A DNA stretch of 64,000 nucleotides, taken from Nocardia tengchongensis. Its GTDB lineage: Bacteria > Actinomycetota > Actinomycetes > Mycobacteriales > Mycobacteriaceae. Below, piece by piece: positions 54,270 to 62,909 of this stretch (the first letter of the stretch is position 1; each line of letters opens with the position of its first letter). The notes beneath the pieces are model-generated. The model worked only from the letters and a program-made list of their open reading frames with translations, had not been told where the DNA came from and searched no databases. The position numbers and the translations under genes are program-made. The stretch is taken from NCBI RefSeq assembly GCF_018362975.1, contig NZ_CP074371.1, positions 2,914,001-2,978,000 on the forward strand, in the 5' to 3' direction.

Positions 54270-56546
54270 ATGCTTTCCAGAGTCGCCCGGTTCGCCACCG
54301 GATCCCCGCGCGTCGTGATCGCGGTGGCCTTGCTGATCATGATCACCTGCGGCGGGTTCGGCGCGAGCGTGCAGTCGCACCTGAAGTTCGGCGGGTTCCT
54401 CACCACGGACGCCGAATCGGCCGCGGCGGGCCGTTTCATCGATGACAATTTTCCCGGCGGGAATCCCAATCTCGTTGTGCTGGTGCACGCTGACGGCGGG
54501 GTCGACGGCGACGCGGCGCGAGCCGCAGGGCGCCGGGTGCTCGACACGCTGAGCCGGCATCGGGAAGTCGTCGGCGTGCAGTCGTACTGGACGCCGGTCA
54601 GCCCGGCCTTCACCGCGAGCTTGCGTAGTAAGGACAGCAAGAGCGCGCTCGTCCTCGGCAACATTCCCGGTGACGAAACCGCCGCGCAAATTGCCGGTGG
54701 CACAATTGAATCGGAGCTCAACGGCACCGACGAAAACGGTGTCACCGTGCATGCGGGCGGCCTGCCGGTGTCGTTCTCCGATATCTACGGCCAGACCATG
54801 CATGACACCACTCGTGCGGAGGCCATCGCGATCCCGGTGTCATTGCTGGTGCTGATCCTGGTGTTCGGCAGCCTCGTCGCGGCGTCGTTGCCACTGGCCA
54901 TCGGACTGTTCGCGATGGCCGCCGCCCTGGGCATCCTACGGACGCTGACGCTGTTCACCGACATCTCGATCTACTCGATGAACATGGTCAGCATGCTCGG
55001 GCTCGCCCTGGCCATCGATTACAGCCTGCTCATCGTCAGCCGCTATCGGGAAGAACTCGGGCACGGCCTGGAGACCAGGTCCGCGATCGTGCGCTCGATT
55101 CGGACCGCGGGCCGCACGGTGGTCTTCTCGGCGTCGACCGTGGCGTGTTCGCTTGCCGCACTGGCGGTTTTCCCGCAGTACTTCCTGCGATCGTTCGCCT
55201 ACGCCGGAGTCGCAGTGGTGATCGCGGCGGCCGCGGGCGCCATCGTCATCCTGCCCGCGTTGTTGATCCTGCTCGGCGATCGGGTCAACTCGCTCGATCT
55301 CCGCGTGTTACTGCTGCGCCGGGTCGGACGCGTTGTCAGCGATCCGGTGCCACCACAACAGAGCCGCTGGTACCGGGTGGTCACCGCGGTCATGAAGCGG
55401 GCGGCTCCCGTCGCCATCGTCGTCACCGCGATCCTGCTGCTGCTCGGGGCCCCGTTCCTGGGTGTACGTTTCGGCTACCCCGATGATCGGACCTTGCCCG
55501 CACAGGCCTCGGCTCGTGTCGTAGGTGACGCGCTGCGCAACGACTTCGATTCCAGGCTCGCCTCCGGCGCGGTGATCGCCGTGCCCGGATATCAAGGAAG
55601 CCAACCGGACATCGGCGCGTACGCGGCGGGACTGTCGCGAACCCCCGGAGTCGCCGCGGTGGCCTCCAGTGCCGGTATCTATGTCAACGGCTCCCAGGCA
55701 TTCGTGGCGCCGCCGGGAATGGCCGGGCCCGCGGGAACTTTCCTGTCCGTGCGAACGAACGTCGACGCCTACTCGAGCGCGGGCGAGGACCAGTTGGCCG
55801 CATTGCGAGCGGTGCCCCCACCCGCACCGGTGCGGTTCGGCGGAAACACCGCGGTCAACCGGGACGCGATGACGGCGATGGGCGACCGGCTGCCGCTGGC
55901 GGGCACGTTCATCGTGCTGACGAGCTTGTTGTTGCTGTTCCTGTTCACCGGAAGCGTGCTGCTGCCGGTGAAGGCGCTGCTGCTCAACATGTTGTCGCTG
56001 ACAGCGACCTTCGGTGCGATGGTGTGGATCTTTCAGGACGGTCACCTCGCCGGAGTGCTCGGCTTCACCCCCACCGGCAGCCTCAACCCGGCGATGCCGA
56101 TCCTGATGTTCTGCTTGGCATTCGGGATGTCCATGGACTACGAGGTGTTCCTGCTTTCCCGGATCCGAGAGGAGTGGCTGGCCTCCGATCGCACTCCGGC
56201 GGCCAACACCCACGCCGTCGCCATGGGTATCGCGAGGACCGGGCGCATCTACACCTCGGCCGCCGGACTGATGGCGCTGGTCATCGGGGCAACAGCGACG
56301 TCGAAGGTGTCGTTCATGATCCTGTTCGGCATCGGCCTGTCGTTGGCCGTGATCATCGACGCGGTCGTCATCCGCACCGCGCTGGGGCCGGCGCTGATGC
56401 GGCTGATGAGCACGTTCAACTGGTGGGCACCCAGGCCCTTGGCGCGTCTGCACCGGCAGTTCGGTCTGGACGAAGCGCCCGGGTCCGACAGTGGCACACC
56501 GGTGGTGGCGCCCGGTGGCATCGTGGCGACGCCTGCCACCTCGTAA
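54270..56546 (+). CDS. MMPL/RND family transporter
   Basis: 758 residues, about 12 transmembrane segments in two repeats. The first helix VIAVALLIMITCGGFGASVQ leads to an external domain, then helices with SMLGLALAIDYSLLIVSRYREE (proton-relay Asp-Tyr). The second repeat has LAFGMSMDYEVFLLSRIREE. Domain order is that of mycobacterial MmpL exporters, which move lipids and siderophores outward. In this operon it is the natural exporter of the prenylated product. Start ATG 54270; 24 bp before the prenyltransferase. Confidence 0.92.
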   Translation: MLSRVARFATGSPRVVIAVALLIMITCGGFGASVQSHLKFGGFLTTDAESAAAGRFIDDNFPGGNPNLVVLVHADGGVDGDAARAAGRRVLDTLSRHREVVGVQSYWTPVSPAFTASLRSKDSKSALVLGNIPGDETAAQIAGGTIESELNGTDENGVTVHAGGLPVSFSDIYGQTMHDTTRAEAIAIPVSLLVLILVFGSLVAASLPLAIGLFAMAAALGILRTLTLFTDISIYSMNMVSMLGLALAIDYSLLIVSRYREELGHGLETRSAIVRSIRTAGRTVVFSASTVACSLAALAVFPQYFLRSFAYAGVAVVIAAAAGAIVILPALLILLGDRVNSLDLRVLLLRRVGRVVSDPVPPQQSRWYRVVTAVMKRAAPVAIVVTAILLLLGAPFLGVRFGYPDDRTLPAQASARVVGDALRNDFDSRLASGAVIAVPGYQGSQPDIGAYAAGLSRTPGVAAVASSAGIYVNGSQAFVAPPGMAGPAGTFLSVRTNVDAYSSAGEDQLAALRAVPPPAPVRFGGNTAVNRDAMTAMGDRLPLAGTFIVLTSLLLLFLFTGSVLLPVKALLLNMLSLTATFGAMVWIFQDGHLAGVLGFTPTGSLNPAMPILMFCLAFGMSMDYEVFLLSRIREEWLASDRTPAANTHAVAMGIARTGRIYTSAAGLMALVIGATATSKVSFMILFGIGLSLAVIIDAVVIRTALGPALMRLMSTFNWWAPRPLARLHRQFGLDEAPGSDSGTPVVAPGGIVATPATS

Positions 56547-56570
56547 GACTGTCTTTACCGGAGGAAACCA

Positions 56571-57653
56571 GTGCTCGACATTTCATTCGCGGATCTTCTG
56601 TGTCAAAAATGGGACACTCTCTGCGCTGAATTCGGCATTCCCGCAACGGAATACACGCCGATAAACAGTCACATCCGGTCCCTGCTCGCCCCGTGGGGCA
56701 GCCGGCTCATCGAGGCGACTCCTCGATATCCGTCCTTCGTCTCGGGGGATGGATTCCCCGCCGAGATCTCGGTCAGCCTCTCCGCCGGCGTACCCGAGTT
56801 TCGGATTCTCTTCGAATCTCTCGGCGCCCCAGCGACATCCATGTCCTGCCGGCAGGCGGGCCTGGACCTGACCGAGCGACTGGCCGACGAACTCGGCGTG
56901 CATGTCGACTCCTTCGACCGGGTGAAGGATCTGTTTCTGCCCCGCGATCGCGACGGGGGACTGATCTGGCACTCGATCGCGTGGCGGCCTGGCAACACAC
57001 CCGAGTACAAGGTGTACCTGGGAACGCAGGCATACGGGCCGGATGGGGCGTATGACGCAGTCGGGAAGGCTATGTCACGCCTGGGAATGTCCTCGGCCTG
57101 GGAAGCGACTCGCGACGGCATCGCGCGGCGCCGAGGATCAGTACCTGAGCTGGACTTCTTCGCGCTCGACCTGACCGAGCAGCCGACCGCGCGCGCCAAA
57201 GTGTATCTGCGGCACCACGGTATAACGGCGGACGACCTGAACAGGCTTGCCGGACTCGCATCCTCGCACCGATCGCCGAGTGCGATCGACGCGTACCGCA
57301 CGATCGTGGGTGATCCGCAGCGGGTCCTGACCGATCATCCGTTGACCTGTCTGGCATTTCGACAAGACAGCGAGCAGGCCGCCGAGGCCACCACCTATCT
57401 TCGCCTCACCGGCGCGGCCGATTCCCACGCCGCAGCCTGCGGACTCGTCGAATCCCTGGTCGATCCCAACATCCTCGACCCGGCCCGATACCGGGCGGCG
57501 ATCACGGCCTTGGCAACGGGTGGTGCACCCGGAGTGCAGGAATTGGTCGGGCTGCGAACGCGACACGATCAGCTGGACGTGACGGTCTACCTTCGCTTCG
57601 ACGTCTACGGCCGCGCCGCGCCGCCTCCCGAAAAATGCTCCTGCGCTCGATGA
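56571..57653 (+). CDS. aromatic (DMATS-type ABBA) prenyltransferase
   Basis: 360 residues. The sequence has the repeated beta strands of the ABBA barrel that hold diphosphate-binding Lys/Arg/Tyr: EYKVYLGTQAYG (about 145), ARAKVYLRHHGIT (about 205) and DVTVYLRFDVYG (about 340). An early SVSLSAGVPEFRILFE supplies the acceptor glutamate in EFRI. This matches fungal/bacterial indole prenyltransferases that transfer DMAPP to tryptophan or tryptophan-containing compounds. No signal peptide. Adjacent idi supplies DMAPP. ATG 56571 follows GGAGG at 56559-56563; it ends CSCAR. Confidence 0.88.
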   Translation: MLDISFADLLCQKWDTLCAEFGIPATEYTPINSHIRSLLAPWGSRLIEATPRYPSFVSGDGFPAEISVSLSAGVPEFRILFESLGAPATSMSCRQAGLDLTERLADELGVHVDSFDRVKDLFLPRDRDGGLIWHSIAWRPGNTPEYKVYLGTQAYGPDGAYDAVGKAMSRLGMSSAWEATRDGIARRRGSVPELDFFALDLTEQPTARAKVYLRHHGITADDLNRLAGLASSHRSPSAIDAYRTIVGDPQRVLTDHPLTCLAFRQDSEQAAEATTYLRLTGAADSHAAACGLVESLVDPNILDPARYRAAITALATGGAPGVQELVGLRTRHDQLDVTVYLRFDVYGRAAPPPEKCSCAR

Positions 57654-57681
57654 ATGACAGATGACGAGGAAGGCGACCGGA

Positions 57682-58220
57682 ATGGTCGAGAATGTTGTGG
57701 TGGATCGCGAGTCCTTGCTGGTCGAGCTGGTCGACGAGACCGGAGTGACGATCGGCTCCTGCCCGGTATCGCGGGCGCATCATCCGCCGGGGCAGCCGCA
57801 CCGCGCCTTCTCGGTGTTGTTGTTCGACACCGCGGGCCGGGTACTGCTCCAACGTCGCGCGGCGGTCAAGACTCGCTTCCCGTCCCGCTGGTCCAACGCC
57901 TGCTGCGGCCACCGGCACCGGAACAAACCGTCGCGCAGGGGGCGGGGATCCGCCTCGTGGACGAGCTCGGCATGCGGGTCGCGCTGAACGAGGTCGGTGT
58001 CTACCGCTATCGCGCCGTGGACCCGGCGACCGACCGCGTCGAAGACGAGTGGGACCACGTCCTCGTCGGAATGGTCACCGACCAGACGGTCCGGCCCAAT
58101 CCGGCGGAAGTATCGGAATTCGCCTGGGTGGAGCTGAACGAGCTGCGTGCCGATCTGGTCGCCGCACCGCACCGGTACACCCCTTGGCTGGGCGGCGTCC
58201 TCTCCACAGCGCGGCCGTGA
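57682..58220 (+). CDS. idi: isopentenyl-diphosphate isomerase type I with suspected frameshift
   Basis: Nudix-fold IPP isomerase, which converts IPP to DMAPP. From ATG 57682 (AGGAAGG upstream; ATG 57661 is an alternative) it reads VLLFDTAGRVLLQRRAAVKT and SNACCGH with the catalytic cysteine. After this the frame breaks near 57909; in the next frame it continues PAPEQTVAQGAGIRLVDELG, then EDEWDHVLVG with the catalytic glutamate. CACCGGCACC would be CACCCGGCACC with one C added. The joined protein is about 180 residues, normal for Idi. It is the last gene of the operon. Confidence 0.87.
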
Positions 58221-58242
58221 ACCGACCGAGGATGATGCGATG

Positions 58243-58275
58243 AACGGCCCGGAGCCTTCGGTTCCGGGCCGCTCT
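58243..58275 (+). terminator. terminator of the prenyltransferase operon
   Basis: CGGCCCGGAGCC and GGTTCCGGGCCG form a 12-bp stem with one mismatch around TTC, 24 bp after idi. A member of the recurring hairpin family. Confidence 0.75.
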
Positions 58276-58460
58276 TGCGTCACCGCGGTTTGTCGGTGGG
58301 TCGCCGTAGAGTTGCCCTCATGAGCGTTTCGATGTTTCGGCGCGCAGGACCCGATGAATTCGGTTGCGCTGCCGGTGGTTCGGATAGCACTGTGTTGGGC
58401 GTAGGTGATGCACGCGCAGGGTCATGGGGAGTGACCCTCCGGGGGGAAGGAAAAGATGTC

Positions 58461-58682
58461 ATGAACCGCAAGACGATTCACGGGGGGCGTCGTGGCCCCA
58501 GGTTCGCGAAGAGCAGTTTCAGCTACGGTGGCGGCGATTGCGTCGAGGTCGCGTACCACGAAGGGCAGATCGCTGTGCGTGACTCCAAGGACCGGCACAG
58601 CCCCACGCTGTGGTTCACGAAGTCGGAGTGGCGAGCGTTCACCTCGGGGGTCCGAGCCGGCGAATTCGACTTCGCCGACTGA
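58461..58682 (+). CDS. DUF397 domain protein
   Basis: 73 residues from ATG 58461 (GGAAGGAAAAG upstream). FAKSSFSYGGGDCVEVAYHE, then IAVRDSKDRHSPTLWFTKSE and WRAFTSGVRAGEFDF are the DUF397 signature (SS-x-x-x-x-C-VEVA, VRDSK). DUF397 proteins pair with XRE-DUF5753 regulators across actinobacteria and are thought to antagonise them. Here the pair is convergent, separated by a perfect 34-bp palindrome. Confidence 0.9.
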   Translation: MNRKTIHGGRRGPRFAKSSFSYGGGDCVEVAYHEGQIAVRDSKDRHSPTLWFTKSEWRAFTSGVRAGEFDFAD

Positions 58683-58688
58683 TGGAAA

Positions 58689-58722
58689 GGTGGTGTCGCA
58701 GCGAATTCGCTGCGACACCACC
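58689..58722. terminator. perfect 34-bp palindrome between DUF397 and XRE genes
   Basis: GGTGGTGTCGCAGCGAA is followed immediately by its complement, 17 bp each side with no loop (EcoRI-type GAATTC centre). In RNA it makes a long hairpin for both convergent genes. No T tract. Confidence 0.65.
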
Positions 58723-58765
58723 ACCCCCACGTGCGGCCGACCCCTCGACGGCCGCTGGAATCAGG

Positions 58766-59689
58766 TCAATGGGTTGCGATGCGGTGGATTTCGTCCCGAA
58801 TCTCGGAGAGAAATCTGCGGGCATCGTTGTCGTGCAAGGCCATTCGACTCAAAGCCACCCAACGGCGGCGATGAGCCTCGACGAGTTCCGGTCCGCGTGT
58901 GACCATGCTTCCCGGGATCGGTTCCGCGGAGGCGAGCGCGTGGTCCTCGTTCTCGTAGATGACGAAGCCGTGCGGGATCGTGGTGCTCGCCTCGACGTCC
59001 TGCGGAATCACTCCGACGGCGACCGTATCGAGGGTCTCGATCGAGATGATCCGGTCCAGCTGGGCGAGCAGCACGCGATGCGGTCCGGGCCGAAAGCGCA
59101 GGGCCGCTTCGGTTATCAGGAACTCGAACCGCTTCGCCGGGTCGTACAGCACCCGCTGGCGATCCAGGCGCGCGGCGAGTGCGGCGGCCAGCGCGTCGGG
59201 CGCATAGGGCGGATCGAAGGTGGCGAACACCCGGCGGGCGTAGTCGGCGGTCTGGAGCAGGCCCGGCACCAGCGCGGGCTGGAAGTTCCGCACGATCTGT
59301 GCGTCCTCCTCGAATGCCCGTACGTCGTCCTGCAAATGCGGCCGCTCCGCCAGTGACGCCGCCCAGTCGTGCACCTCGGGTGTGTGCGCCGCCTCGGTGA
59401 GGGCGCGCAGCGCTTCCTCGCAATCCGCGTCGGCCCCAACCGCTTTCGCCCAGTCGAGCACCTGCGGCAGTGGCGGAACCATCCGCCCGGACTCGATCCG
59501 GGACAGCGTCGACTGGCTGATCCCCACCCGTTTGGCCAACTCCCGCCCCGAGATTCCCGCCATGTCCCGCAACCGGCGCAGCTCCGCAGCCAACTGCTGG
59601 CGCGGGCGTGACTGGCGCACAGCCGAATTCGCGGCCATCGCCACGTTCGGCGCTGTCGCGTCCGCTGCCGGTTGATTCACTGGAAACAT
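58766..59689 (-). CDS. XRE family regulator with DUF5753 domain
   Basis: 307 residues. The HTH reads LAAELRRLRDMAGISGRELA, then KRVGISQSTLSRIESGRMVP (about 33-70). The rest is DUF5753: FQPALVPGLLQTADYARRVF and RQRVLYDPAKRFEFLITEAA, ending FLSEIRDEIHRIATH. Such proteins work with DUF397 proteins to regulate development and secondary metabolism in streptomycetes (BldB/WhiJ-like systems). The convergent DUF397 gene lies 84 bp away. A 19-bp inverted repeat directly upstream of the start indicates autoregulation. Confidence 0.92.
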   Translation of the reverse strand: MFPVNQPAADATAPNVAMAANSAVRQSRPRQQLAAELRRLRDMAGISGRELAKRVGISQSTLSRIESGRMVPPLPQVLDWAKAVGADADCEEALRALTEAAHTPEVHDWAASLAERPHLQDDVRAFEEDAQIVRNFQPALVPGLLQTADYARRVFATFDPPYAPDALAAALAARLDRQRVLYDPAKRFEFLITEAALRFRPGPHRVLLAQLDRIISIETLDTVAVGVIPQDVEASTTIPHGFVIYENEDHALASAEPIPGSMVTRGPELVEAHRRRWVALSRMALHDNDARRFLSEIRDEIHRIATH

Positions 59690-59690
59690 G

Positions 59691-59709
59691 ATGATTCAGA
59701 TCGAATCAT
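59691..59709 (-). promoter_or_regulatory. XRE operator
   Basis: ATGATTC-agatc-GAATCAT is a perfect inverted repeat directly upstream of the XRE start. A third half-site, CGATTCAG, follows at 59712. It is probably the binding site of the XRE protein. Confidence 0.6.
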
Positions 59710-59839
59710 TTCGATTCAGCCGAGTCAAGACTCGGTCAACTGACCGTGACCGCGCCCACAGCCGCTCTGCCTCCGAACTCTGGCCCCGGCCAGCGATTTT
59801 GCCTGCGGACGCCACGTGTGTACTGTTGTGTTCACCCGA

Positions 59840-59913
59840 CGCGGGGTGGAGCAGCTCGGTAGCTCGCTGGGCTCATAACCCAGAGGTCGCAGGTTCAAAT
59901 CCTGTCCCCGCTA
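59840..59913 (+). tRNA. initiator tRNA-fMet(CAT), copy 3
   Basis: Identical to the copies at 27223 and 50049. -10 TACTGT at 59821-59826 with TTTTGC at 59797. No encoded CCA. Confidence 0.95.
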
Positions 59914-59918
59914 CTACG

Positions 59919-59956
59919 AAAGGCGGTCCTGACCAACAAGTGTCAGGACCGCCCTT
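59919..59956 (+). terminator. terminator after tRNA copy 3
   Basis: GGCGGTCCTGAC (59922-59933) pairs with GTCAGGACCGCC (59942-59953). The stem sequence differs from that after the other two tRNA copies. A modest T content follows (CTTCAACTTTT). Confidence 0.8.
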
Positions 59957-60236
59957 CAACTTTTGCCGAGGTTGATGACATCGGTATCGGCATCATGCCG
60001 AAGCCATCATCTCGGTCAGCCTCGGAAGCTCAGTGAAACATATATCTACCAGGTGCTTTCCTGCGGACAATGTGGGACGCACAGGACTGTGATCGTTGGG
60101 TTGCCAGCCCTGTGATCGCACCACCTCGTCAGGGTTGCCTGGGAGTCCACGTTGCCCATTGTCGACCATCGGCGAGAGCGGTTGTGGCGGTTCGAATCTG
60201 GAGGCGGCGCGTACCGCACCTACAACAACGCGCGGA
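59957..60236. other. no gene recognised
   Basis: About 280 bp between the tRNA terminator and a minus-strand hydrolase stop. Short open frames exist but none has family features or a convincing ribosome site. Confidence 0.5.
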
Positions 60237-61088
60237 TCAGTGGGCTGCGCTGCGCGCGGCTTGTTCGATCACGTCAGCGACAAGGTCAGGGTGGGAGACG
60301 GCGACCGCATGGGAAGAATCGACCTCTGTGACCTGTGCGTGTGCGCGCTCGGCCATGAAACGCTGGGCGGCCGCGGGAATGTTGCGGTCTTTGGTAGAAA
60401 TCACATCCCAGCTGGGTTTTTCGGTCCAGGCGGCGGTGGTTGCCCGCTCTTCCAGGGCGGCTTGGGCGATCGGGCGTTGCGATACAGCAGCCAGGGAAGT
60501 CCGGTCGGTGGGGACGTCTGCGGCGAATTGGTCGTGGAATCTGTTCTGGCGGATGTAGAGGTCCGTGCCGATCGTGGCGCCTGAGGAGACGATGGGAACC
60601 GGCGTCAAGGCTTCGGCCAGAGTGGATCCCGGGAACCTGCTGGAGAGTTCGGCCGCGCTTTCGCCTGGGGCGGGCAGAAACGCGGCGAGGTAGACCAACG
60701 CTTTCACCTGGTCGAGTCCTGCCGCGGCGGCACTGATGACCGAGCCGCCGTAAGAGTGGCCGACCAGGACTACGGGGCCGTCGATAGATGTGAGCAGACT
60801 GCGCAGGGCGTCCGCGTCAGAGGCGAGGCCGCGCAATGGGTTTGCGGGCGCGACAACGGCATAGCGGTTCTTGTGCAGGATGTCGATGACGTCGTTCCAG
60901 CTCGATCCATCGGCGAAAGCGCCGTGCACCAACACGATTGTCGGTTGCGCGACGTCCTCGGTCGGTCCGGCCTGGATGCTGGTGGTTGATGCGATGGCGG
61001 CGCTGCCGACGCCAATCGCGATGACGGTTGTGATCGCTGCGCCGGGCCAAGTCGTGCGCGGAAACCGCAAGCGTTGAAAAATAGTCAT
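60237..61088 (-). CDS. exported alpha/beta hydrolase (paralogue of 27471-28319)
   Basis: 283 residues. A signal segment (ITTVIAIGVGSAAIASTTS) precedes the hydrolase domain: IVLVHGAFADGSSWNDVI (about 52), nucleophile elbow VGHSYGGSVIS (about 108), catalytic His near VDSSHAVAVSHPD. It is co-linear with the hydrolase next to tRNA copy 1, from HGAFADGSSWNDVI to the C-terminal AxSAAH-type end, but is oriented the other way. It is the third of three hydrolases on the minus strand, 41 bp after its neighbour. Confidence 0.87.
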   Translation of the reverse strand: MTIFQRLRFPRTTWPGAAITTVIAIGVGSAAIASTTSIQAGPTEDVAQPTIVLVHGAFADGSSWNDVIDILHKNRYAVVAPANPLRGLASDADALRSLLTSIDGPVVLVGHSYGGSVISAAAAGLDQVKALVYLAAFLPAPGESAAELSSRFPGSTLAEALTPVPIVSSGATIGTDLYIRQNRFHDQFAADVPTDRTSLAAVSQRPIAQAALEERATTAAWTEKPSWDVISTKDRNIPAAAQRFMAERAHAQVTEVDSSHAVAVSHPDLVADVIEQAARSAAH

Positions 61089-61129
61089 TTTCAGACTCCT
61101 ATCGATGAAAATTTCTGTGTGGCAGGCTG

Positions 61130-61852
61130 TTACGGTCGAGTAGTCGTTTGCACAGCGGTGAGGATCGAAGCCGTCACAACATCCGGCTGTGAAACGCTGA
61201 GTGCATGCGATGCCCCCGGGACCTCGTGGGTCGCCTTCGCATTGGCGCGGTGGGCCATGAATCGGTGCAAGGCGACCGGGATGTTGAGGTCGGCGTCACC
61301 GAAGACGAACCACGAGGGGATTTCCTGCCATGCGGGAGTGCTGGTGTGTAGACCTGTGGTGAGCGCGATCTCGGTGACCGGTCGCTGGGTCGCTCTCATT
61401 ACGGCCGCCCGGTTCTTGGGTACGTCGGCGGCGAACTGGAGATGGAATGCTTTCGGCCGGATGGCGAATTCGTTGCCGCCCTGGCTAATCGGATAAGCGG
61501 TGAGCGCCTCGCCGAGGGTGCTGCCGGGGAATCGGTTGGCCAGCTCGAGAGCTGACTCCCCAGGCGCTGGCGCGAACCCACAGACGTAGACGAGGCCGGC
61601 GACCTTGTCGTGTCCGGCGGCGGCCGCGGTGATCACCATGCCGCCGTAGGAATGGCCCACGAGGATTACGGGTGTGTCGATCGTCGCCAGGACATCACGC
61701 AGGTAAGCGGCATCGCTCGGCAGGCCGCGCAACGGGTTGGCGAGCGCGACGACCTCGAGATGGCGGTCGTGCAGTCGCTCGATCACGCCGGACCAGCTCG
61801 CGGATTCGGCGAAGGCGCCGTGGACGAGGACGATTGTCGGTTGCTCGGTCAT
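61130..61852 (-). CDS. cytoplasmic alpha/beta hydrolase
   Basis: 240 residues without a signal peptide: MTEQPTIVLVHGAFAESASW, elbow VGHSYGGMVITAA (about 82), His in VPGASHALSVSQPD. It is related to the exported hydrolases at 27471 and 60237 but lacks their N-terminal extension. ATG 61852 overlaps the stop of the lipase-like gene (TGATG), so the two are coupled. Substrate unknown. Confidence 0.87.
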   Translation of the reverse strand: MTEQPTIVLVHGAFAESASWSGVIERLHDRHLEVVALANPLRGLPSDAAYLRDVLATIDTPVILVGHSYGGMVITAAAAGHDKVAGLVYVCGFAPAPGESALELANRFPGSTLGEALTAYPISQGGNEFAIRPKAFHLQFAADVPKNRAAVMRATQRPVTEIALTTGLHTSTPAWQEIPSWFVFGDADLNIPVALHRFMAHRANAKATHEVPGASHALSVSQPDVVTASILTAVQTTTRP

Positions 61853-62820
61853 CAGTGGTTTTCTCCTGTCGAATATCGGTGGAATGCGTTGCGGAGCATT
61901 TGAATTGCCTGATCGATCGCGGCATTGGACGCCGCTGTCCCGCGCACCGGGTTCAGCATCATGAAGTCGTGCAGAGTGCCGTTGTAACGAGTGCTGGTGG
62001 TGTGCACACCGGCGGCGACGAGCTTGCGGGCGTATGCCTCGCCCTCGTCTCGGAGGACGTCGTTCTCGGCGACGAGTAGGAATGTCTCGGGCAGGCCGGT
62101 CAGGTCCTCGAGGTGGGCGCGCAGCGGCGAGGCGGTGATTTCACCGCGCTTGTCCAGTTCAGGTAGATAGGCATCCCAGAACCAGGCCATGGCTTTGGCG
62201 GTGAGGTTCGGGCCTTCGGCGAACAGGTGATAGCTCTCGGTGTCCTGGCCGGCGTCGGTGACCGGGTAGTACAGGGACTGGTGGATGAAGGTCACGTCGC
62301 CACGCTGTTTGGCGAGAATGGTCACGGCGGTAGCCATATTGCCGCCGACTGAGTCTCCGGCCACCGCTAACCGGGATGCGCTCAGGCCGTGCTCGGCACC
62401 GTGCTCGGTAATCCAGCGAGCGGTGGCATACGCCTGCTCGATGGCGATCGGGTAGCGCGCCTCGGGTGAGCGGTCGTATTCGACAAACACGACCGCGGCG
62501 TTTACGCCGATTGCCAACTCGCGGACGAGCCGGTCGTGGGTGTGCGCGTCACCGAGTATCCAGCCGCCGCCATGGATATAAAGAATTGTCGGCAAGGGTT
62601 TTTCAGCACCGATGGGTCTGACGATGCGAACCCGGACCTCGCCCGCTTCGGTGGGAAGAGTGATCCACTGCTCGTCTATCGGCGATTTCTCGATGGGTGC
62701 GGCCTGGATCTTGTCGAGCACTCTCCGTGCGCCGTCGGGGCCGAGTTCGTATAGGAATGGGGGCTGAGCGGCGGCATCGGCGAACTGACGCGCCGCGGGT
62801 TCGAGGATCGGTTCGTTCAT
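61852..62820 (-). CDS. alpha/beta hydrolase of the hormone-sensitive lipase family
   Basis: 322 residues. The HSL family signature ILYIHGGGWILGDAHTHDRL (HGGGW, about 89) and nucleophile elbow AGDSVGGNMATAV (about 157) are intact; the Asp is in AENDVLRDEG and the His in GTLHDFMMLN. Such carboxylesterases act on short to medium acyl esters. First of three hydrolases, 89 bp after the sigma factor gene, in a probable operon under it. Confidence 0.92.
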   Translation of the reverse strand: MNEPILEPAARQFADAAAQPPFLYELGPDGARRVLDKIQAAPIEKSPIDEQWITLPTEAGEVRVRIVRPIGAEKPLPTILYIHGGGWILGDAHTHDRLVRELAIGVNAAVVFVEYDRSPEARYPIAIEQAYATARWITEHGAEHGLSASRLAVAGDSVGGNMATAVTILAKQRGDVTFIHQSLYYPVTDAGQDTESYHLFAEGPNLTAKAMAWFWDAYLPELDKRGEITASPLRAHLEDLTGLPETFLLVAENDVLRDEGEAYARKLVAAGVHTTSTRYNGTLHDFMMLNPVRGTAASNAAIDQAIQMLRNAFHRYSTGENH

Positions 62821-62909
62821 TGCATCGCCTTCTGTGATGGCATGTGATCAAGGACCCGGATGCGGTGTGCATTCGTGACGAGTGCGCTTGAAATAACTTG
62901 TCCCGCTGG

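Noticed and set aside
57654..57910. Frame starting at 57654 as the true N-terminus of the IPP isomerase
   Set aside because: Its first part has no Idi features; the proper N-terminus with VLLFDTAGRVLLQRR and NACCGH lies in the other frame from 57661/57682.
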